From: Clostridiales bacterium
GTDB taxonomy: Bacteria > Bacillota > Clostridia > Lachnospirales > Anaerotignaceae
DNA: 8,183 nt
Assembly (NCBI GenBank): GCA_019423725.1
Contig: JAHZAW010000020.1
Coordinates: 1 to 8,183 of the forward strand
Direction of reading: 5' to 3'
Positions 6,934-8,183 of the stretch are shown one piece after another. How positions within the stretch are numbered: the stretch's first letter is position 1; every line of letters begins with the position of its first letter. The notes under the pieces are model-generated. The model was not told where the DNA came from. It saw only the letters and a list, made by a program, of their open reading frames with translations, and did no database searches. Position numbers and translations under genes: made by a program.

Positions 6934-7656
6934 ATGAAAAAGACTAATATACTTGGGGTACCTTTTGATACTTATACACTGGAACAGACCGCACAAAAGG
7001 CCGTATCCATGTTTGATGAAAACGGCCAGCACATAATATGCACACCCAATCCGGAAATAGTCATGGAGGCAAGGAAAGACAGAGAGCTGATGGGGATATT
7101 AAAGGCAGCTGACCTGGTCACTCCTGATGGTGTCGGCGTTGTATGGGCGTCAAAGTACAGCGAAACACAGCTCAAAGAAAGGGTATCCGGATATGACCTT
7201 GTTTTAAAGATATTTGAAAAAATGAATGATACTGACTATACTGTATACTTCTTTGGTGGAGCTCCTGGAGTAGCCCAGAAGGCCGCAGAAATGATGAAAT
7301 TAAAGTTTCCGGGTCTTAAAGTAGTCGGTGTGCATAATGGATACTTTGACGAAAAAGAAGAAAGAAAAATAATTGCTGATATTAAAAGAGTACAGCCTTC
7401 ACTGCTCCTTGTGGGTCTTGGTGCGCCTAAACAGGAAAAATGGATCTACAATAATCTGAGACTGACAGGTGCTAAGGTAGCCATAGGAATAGGCGGATGT
7501 TTTGACGTAATGAGCGGGAATCTGAAAAGGGCTCCTAAAATATTCTGTAAATTAGGCCTCGAATGGTTCTACAGGCTCATAACCCAGCCAACGAGATTCA
7601 AACGTATGATGAAACTTCCTAAGTTTGTACTTGCTGTTTTAAAGGAAATGAAATGA
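6934..7656 (+). CDS. tagA: WecG/TagA/CpsF-family (GT26) N-acetylmannosaminyltransferase
   Basis: Membrane-associated glycosyltransferase of 240 residues, a usual TagA length. TagA enzymes transfer ManNAc from UDP-ManNAc to undecaprenyl-PP-GlcNAc, the linkage step of teichoic acids and of pyruvylated secondary wall polymers. Signatures in order: CTPNPEIV with T37 and N39, ADLVTPDGVGVVWA with D65, FFGGAPGVAQKAA, GLGAPKQEKWI and GIGGCFDVMSGNLKRAP. T37 and D65 carry the same numbers that I recall for the catalytic Thr and Asp of Thermoanaerobacter italicus TagA. The C-terminal tail from about 206 (LEWFYRLITQPTRFKRM, then basic and hydrophobic residues) matches the appendage thought to recruit the enzyme to the membrane and complete its active site. 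ATG 6934 is the start, since homologues begin at this point and GGGGG precedes it. It is the last gene before the terminator. Other GT26 members use UDP-ManNAcA or glucose, so the sugar is likely but not proven. Confidence 0.9.
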   Translation: MKKTNILGVPFDTYTLEQTAQKAVSMFDENGQHIICTPNPEIVMEARKDRELMGILKAADLVTPDGVGVVWASKYSETQLKERVSGYDLVLKIFEKMNDTDYTVYFFGGAPGVAQKAAEMMKLKFPGLKVVGVHNGYFDEKEERKIIADIKRVQPSLLLVGLGAPKQEKWIYNNLRLTGAKVAIGIGGCFDVMSGNLKRAPKIFCKLGLEWFYRLITQPTRFKRMMKLPKFVLAVLKEMK

Positions 7657-7666
7657 TCGCTTTTAT

Positions 7667-7707
7667 AAAACTCCGATTTGGTAATTATGCCATCATCGGA
7701 GTTTTTT
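7667..7707 (+). terminator. Intrinsic terminator closing the polymer operon
   Basis: A perfect 11-bp stem pairs 7667-7677 (AAAACTCCGAT) with 7695-7705 (ATCGGAGTTTT), and a run of six T occupies 7702-7707. The 17-nt loop can fold further through TGGTA (7679-7683) and TGCCA (7688-7692). It begins 11 nt after the tagA stop. The A-rich 5' arm gives a T-rich stretch on the other strand too, so it could act in both directions, but no minus-strand gene is seen to need it. Confidence 0.9.
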
Positions 7708-7722
7708 ATGTGATAAAATAAA

Positions 7723-7738
7723 AACAGAATGATCTGTT
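7723..7738. repeat. Inverted repeat AACAGA-N4-TCTGTT
   Basis: Perfect 6-bp arms with a 4-nt spacer, in the AT-rich stretch between the operon terminator and the regulator promoter. There is no T-run after it, so it is not a terminator. It could be a binding site for a dimeric regulator or chance; nothing else in the window shares it. Confidence 0.35.
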
Positions 7739-7770
7739 AGATATCATTAAACTATTTCAAACACAAATAT

Positions 7771-7782
7771 GAAGCAAACTTC
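7771..7782. promoter_or_regulatory. Operator-like site 1, GAAG-N4-CTTC
   Basis: Inverted repeat GAAGCAAACTTC, ending 11 nt upstream of the -35 box. Its flanks resemble those of site 2: both read ATATGAAG, four bases, CTTCAC, one base, AGAA. Likely bound by the XRE regulator encoded just downstream (inference). Confidence 0.6.
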
Positions 7783-7793
7783 ACAAGAAAGTA

Positions 7794-7822
7794 TTGACAT
7801 AGAAAGTATAATAGGGTAATAT
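7794..7822 (+). promoter_or_regulatory. Sigma-A-type promoter of the regulator gene
   Basis: A consensus -35 box TTGACA (7794-7799) and a -10 box TAATAT (7817-7822) are separated by the ideal 17 nt. A perfect TATAAT at 7807-7812 has no usable -35: TTGACA would be only 7 nt away and the TTCACA at 7780-7785 would be 21 nt away. The first pair is therefore preferred. Transcription would start near 7828-7832, inside operator-like site 2. Confidence 0.7.
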
Positions 7823-7834
7823 GAAGTTGCCTTC
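7823..7834. promoter_or_regulatory. Operator-like site 2, GAAG-N4-CTTC
   Basis: Inverted repeat GAAGTTGCCTTC directly abuts the -10 box and covers the expected transcription start. A protein bound here would block RNA polymerase. Its centre is 52 bp from that of site 1, close to five helical turns, and 16 bp from that of site 3. Confidence 0.6.
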
Positions 7835-7838
7835 ACGA

Positions 7839-7850
7839 GAAGTAAACTTC
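7839..7850. promoter_or_regulatory. Operator-like site 3, GAAG-N4-CTTC
   Basis: Inverted repeat GAAGTAAACTTC in the 5' leader of the regulator gene. Its TAAA centre resembles the CAAA of site 1. It lies about 1.5 helical turns from site 2 and ends 6 nt before the ribosome binding site. Confidence 0.6.
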
Positions 7851-7855
7851 GTGTT

Positions 7856-7863
7856 GGAAGGGG
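7856..7863 (+). promoter_or_regulatory. Ribosome binding site GGAAGGGG deciding the regulator start
   Basis: GGAAGGGG ends 5 nt before ATG 7869. The alternative in-frame ATG at 7821 overlaps the -10 box and would lie upstream of or at the transcription start, so it is not used if the promoter call is right. Confidence 0.7.
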
Positions 7864-7868
7864 ATAAT

Positions 7869-8096
7869 ATGAAAACGAAGGTTAAAGAATTACGCACAGC
7901 TGCAAAAATGACGCAGCAGCAATTAGCTGACTTAGTCCATGTTTCGTCACGCACAATTATTTCAATTGAAAAGGGGCAGTATAGTCCATCTCTTATGCTT
8001 GCATATCGTATGGCAGAAGTTTTTGGAGTAAGCGTTGAGGAATTATGTTGTTTAAGAGAAAATCGTGAACTAGAAGATAAACAGTATGAAAAATGA
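7869..8096 (+). CDS. Small XRE-family (Cro/C1-type HTH) transcriptional regulator
   Basis: DNA-binding protein of 75 residues that is essentially one HTH_3 domain. Residues 1-14 form the first helix (KVKELRTAAKM). The helix-turn-helix is about 16-35 (TQQQLADLVHVSSRTIISIEKG), followed by the family's YSPSLMLAYRMAEVFGVSVEEL and a short charged tail. No ligand or dimerisation domain is present beyond the HTH fold. Such short regulators usually bind palindromes as dimers and often repress their own operon; three GAAG-N4-CTTC sites around its promoter fit that. Start ATG 7869 follows GGAAGGGG and matches where homologues begin. Codon use differs from the upstream genes: four of five Arg codons are CGN and all three Ile codons are ATT. 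Its target is unknown; the gene that follows is the obvious partner. Confidence 0.88.
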   Translation: MKTKVKELRTAAKMTQQQLADLVHVSSRTIISIEKGQYSPSLMLAYRMAEVFGVSVEELCCLRENRELEDKQYEK

Positions 8097-8152
8097 TAAT
8101 TAAAGGGGTTATTTCCGTCATTATGTTAAGCTATATTACAAAAAGTAAGAGC

Positions 8153-8158
8153 AGGAGG
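8153..8158 (+). promoter_or_regulatory. Ribosome binding site AGGAGG of the next gene
   Basis: A consensus AGGAGG lies 4 nt before ATG 8163 and 7 nt before ATG 8166. The second ATG has the more usual spacing. Confidence 0.75.
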
Positions 8159-8162
8159 TAAA

Positions 8163-8183
8163 ATGATGAAACAGCCACCAAGA
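8163..8183 (+). CDS. Start of an unidentified gene (cut by window end)
   Basis: Only seven codons are present, beginning Met-Met-Lys-Gln-Pro-Pro-Arg, preceded by a consensus AGGAGG. Translation may begin at 8163 or 8166. The gene follows the XRE regulator by 66 nt on the same strand without a visible terminator or convincing promoter between, so it is probably co-transcribed and controlled by that regulator. The product cannot be guessed from so few residues. Genes paired with short XRE regulators of this kind in Firmicutes often encode small membrane proteins or transporters, but nothing here tests that. Confidence 0.55.

Noticed and set aside
138..7175. Many minus-strand open frames of 60-134 codons across the operon
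   Set aside because: All lie antisense to clearly recognisable genes, lack ribosome binding sites and family resemblance, and are explained as shadows of the plus-strand codon pattern.
7807..7812. Perfect TATAAT as the main -10 box
   Set aside because: No -35 box lies at workable distance: TTGACA is 7 nt away and TTCACA 21 nt away. TAATAT at 7817 has the 17-nt spacing.
7821..7868. Upstream ATG giving a 91-residue XRE regulator
   Set aside because: This ATG overlaps the -10 box and operator site 2 and has no ribosome binding site; the extra 16 residues do not look like the family.
8123..8161. 12-codon ORF (MLSYITKSKSRR) before the last gene, as a leader peptide
   Set aside because: The nearest purine-rich stretch is about 14 nt upstream, too far, and its last codons are simply the AGGAGG of the next gene.
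1..8183. CRISPR array, tRNA/rRNA genes, transposase or insertion sequence ends
   Set aside because: I looked for regularly spaced repeats, cloverleaf-like segments and terminal inverted repeats and saw none. The only repeats found are the short operator-like sites.

Overview
The window looks like a chromosomal segment of a low-to-moderate GC, Gram-positive member of the Clostridia, probably Lachnospiraceae-like. The basis is strong AGGAGG-type ribosome binding sites, occasional TTG starts, very frequent ATA (Ile) and AGA/AGG (Arg) codons, and a cell-wall gene set typical of Firmicutes. I cannot name a genus from the sequence alone.

Positions 1-7656 are one tightly packed plus-strand operon with gaps of 3, 4, 10, 13, 26 and 19 nt. 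It opens with the 3' part of a MurJ/MVF-family lipid-linked precursor flippase, cut by the window edge. There follow an O-antigen ligase/polymerase family membrane protein, a GT4 glycosyltransferase, two tandem DUF4330-like single-pass membrane proteins, a 739-residue fusion of a GT4 glycosyltransferase to a complete CsaB-type polysaccharide pyruvyl transferase, and a WecG/TagA/CpsF (GT26) N-acetylmannosaminyltransferase. A strong intrinsic terminator (7667-7707) closes the operon.

Read together, these genes suggest assembly of a pyruvylated secondary cell-wall polymer. TagA would add ManNAc to an undecaprenyl-PP-GlcNAc primer, the GT4 enzymes would extend it, CsaB would add a ketal-pyruvate (the usual ligand of SLH-domain surface proteins), the flippase would export it, and the ligase-like protein would polymerise it or attach it to the wall. 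The DUF4330 pair, with most of each protein predicted outside the membrane, are the unexplained members. The pathway is inferred from family knowledge and gene order; no substrate is visible in the sequence.

Positions 7712-8183 are a separate small module. An AT-rich promoter region carries three copies of a GAAG-N4-CTTC inverted repeat arranged around a TTGACA-N17-TAATAT promoter. Next come a 75-residue XRE-family (Cro/C1-type) regulator and the first codons of a further gene cut by the window end. Codon use changes sharply at the terminator: CGN for Arg and ATT for Ile replace AGR and ATA. This suggests the regulator module has a different history from the polymer operon.
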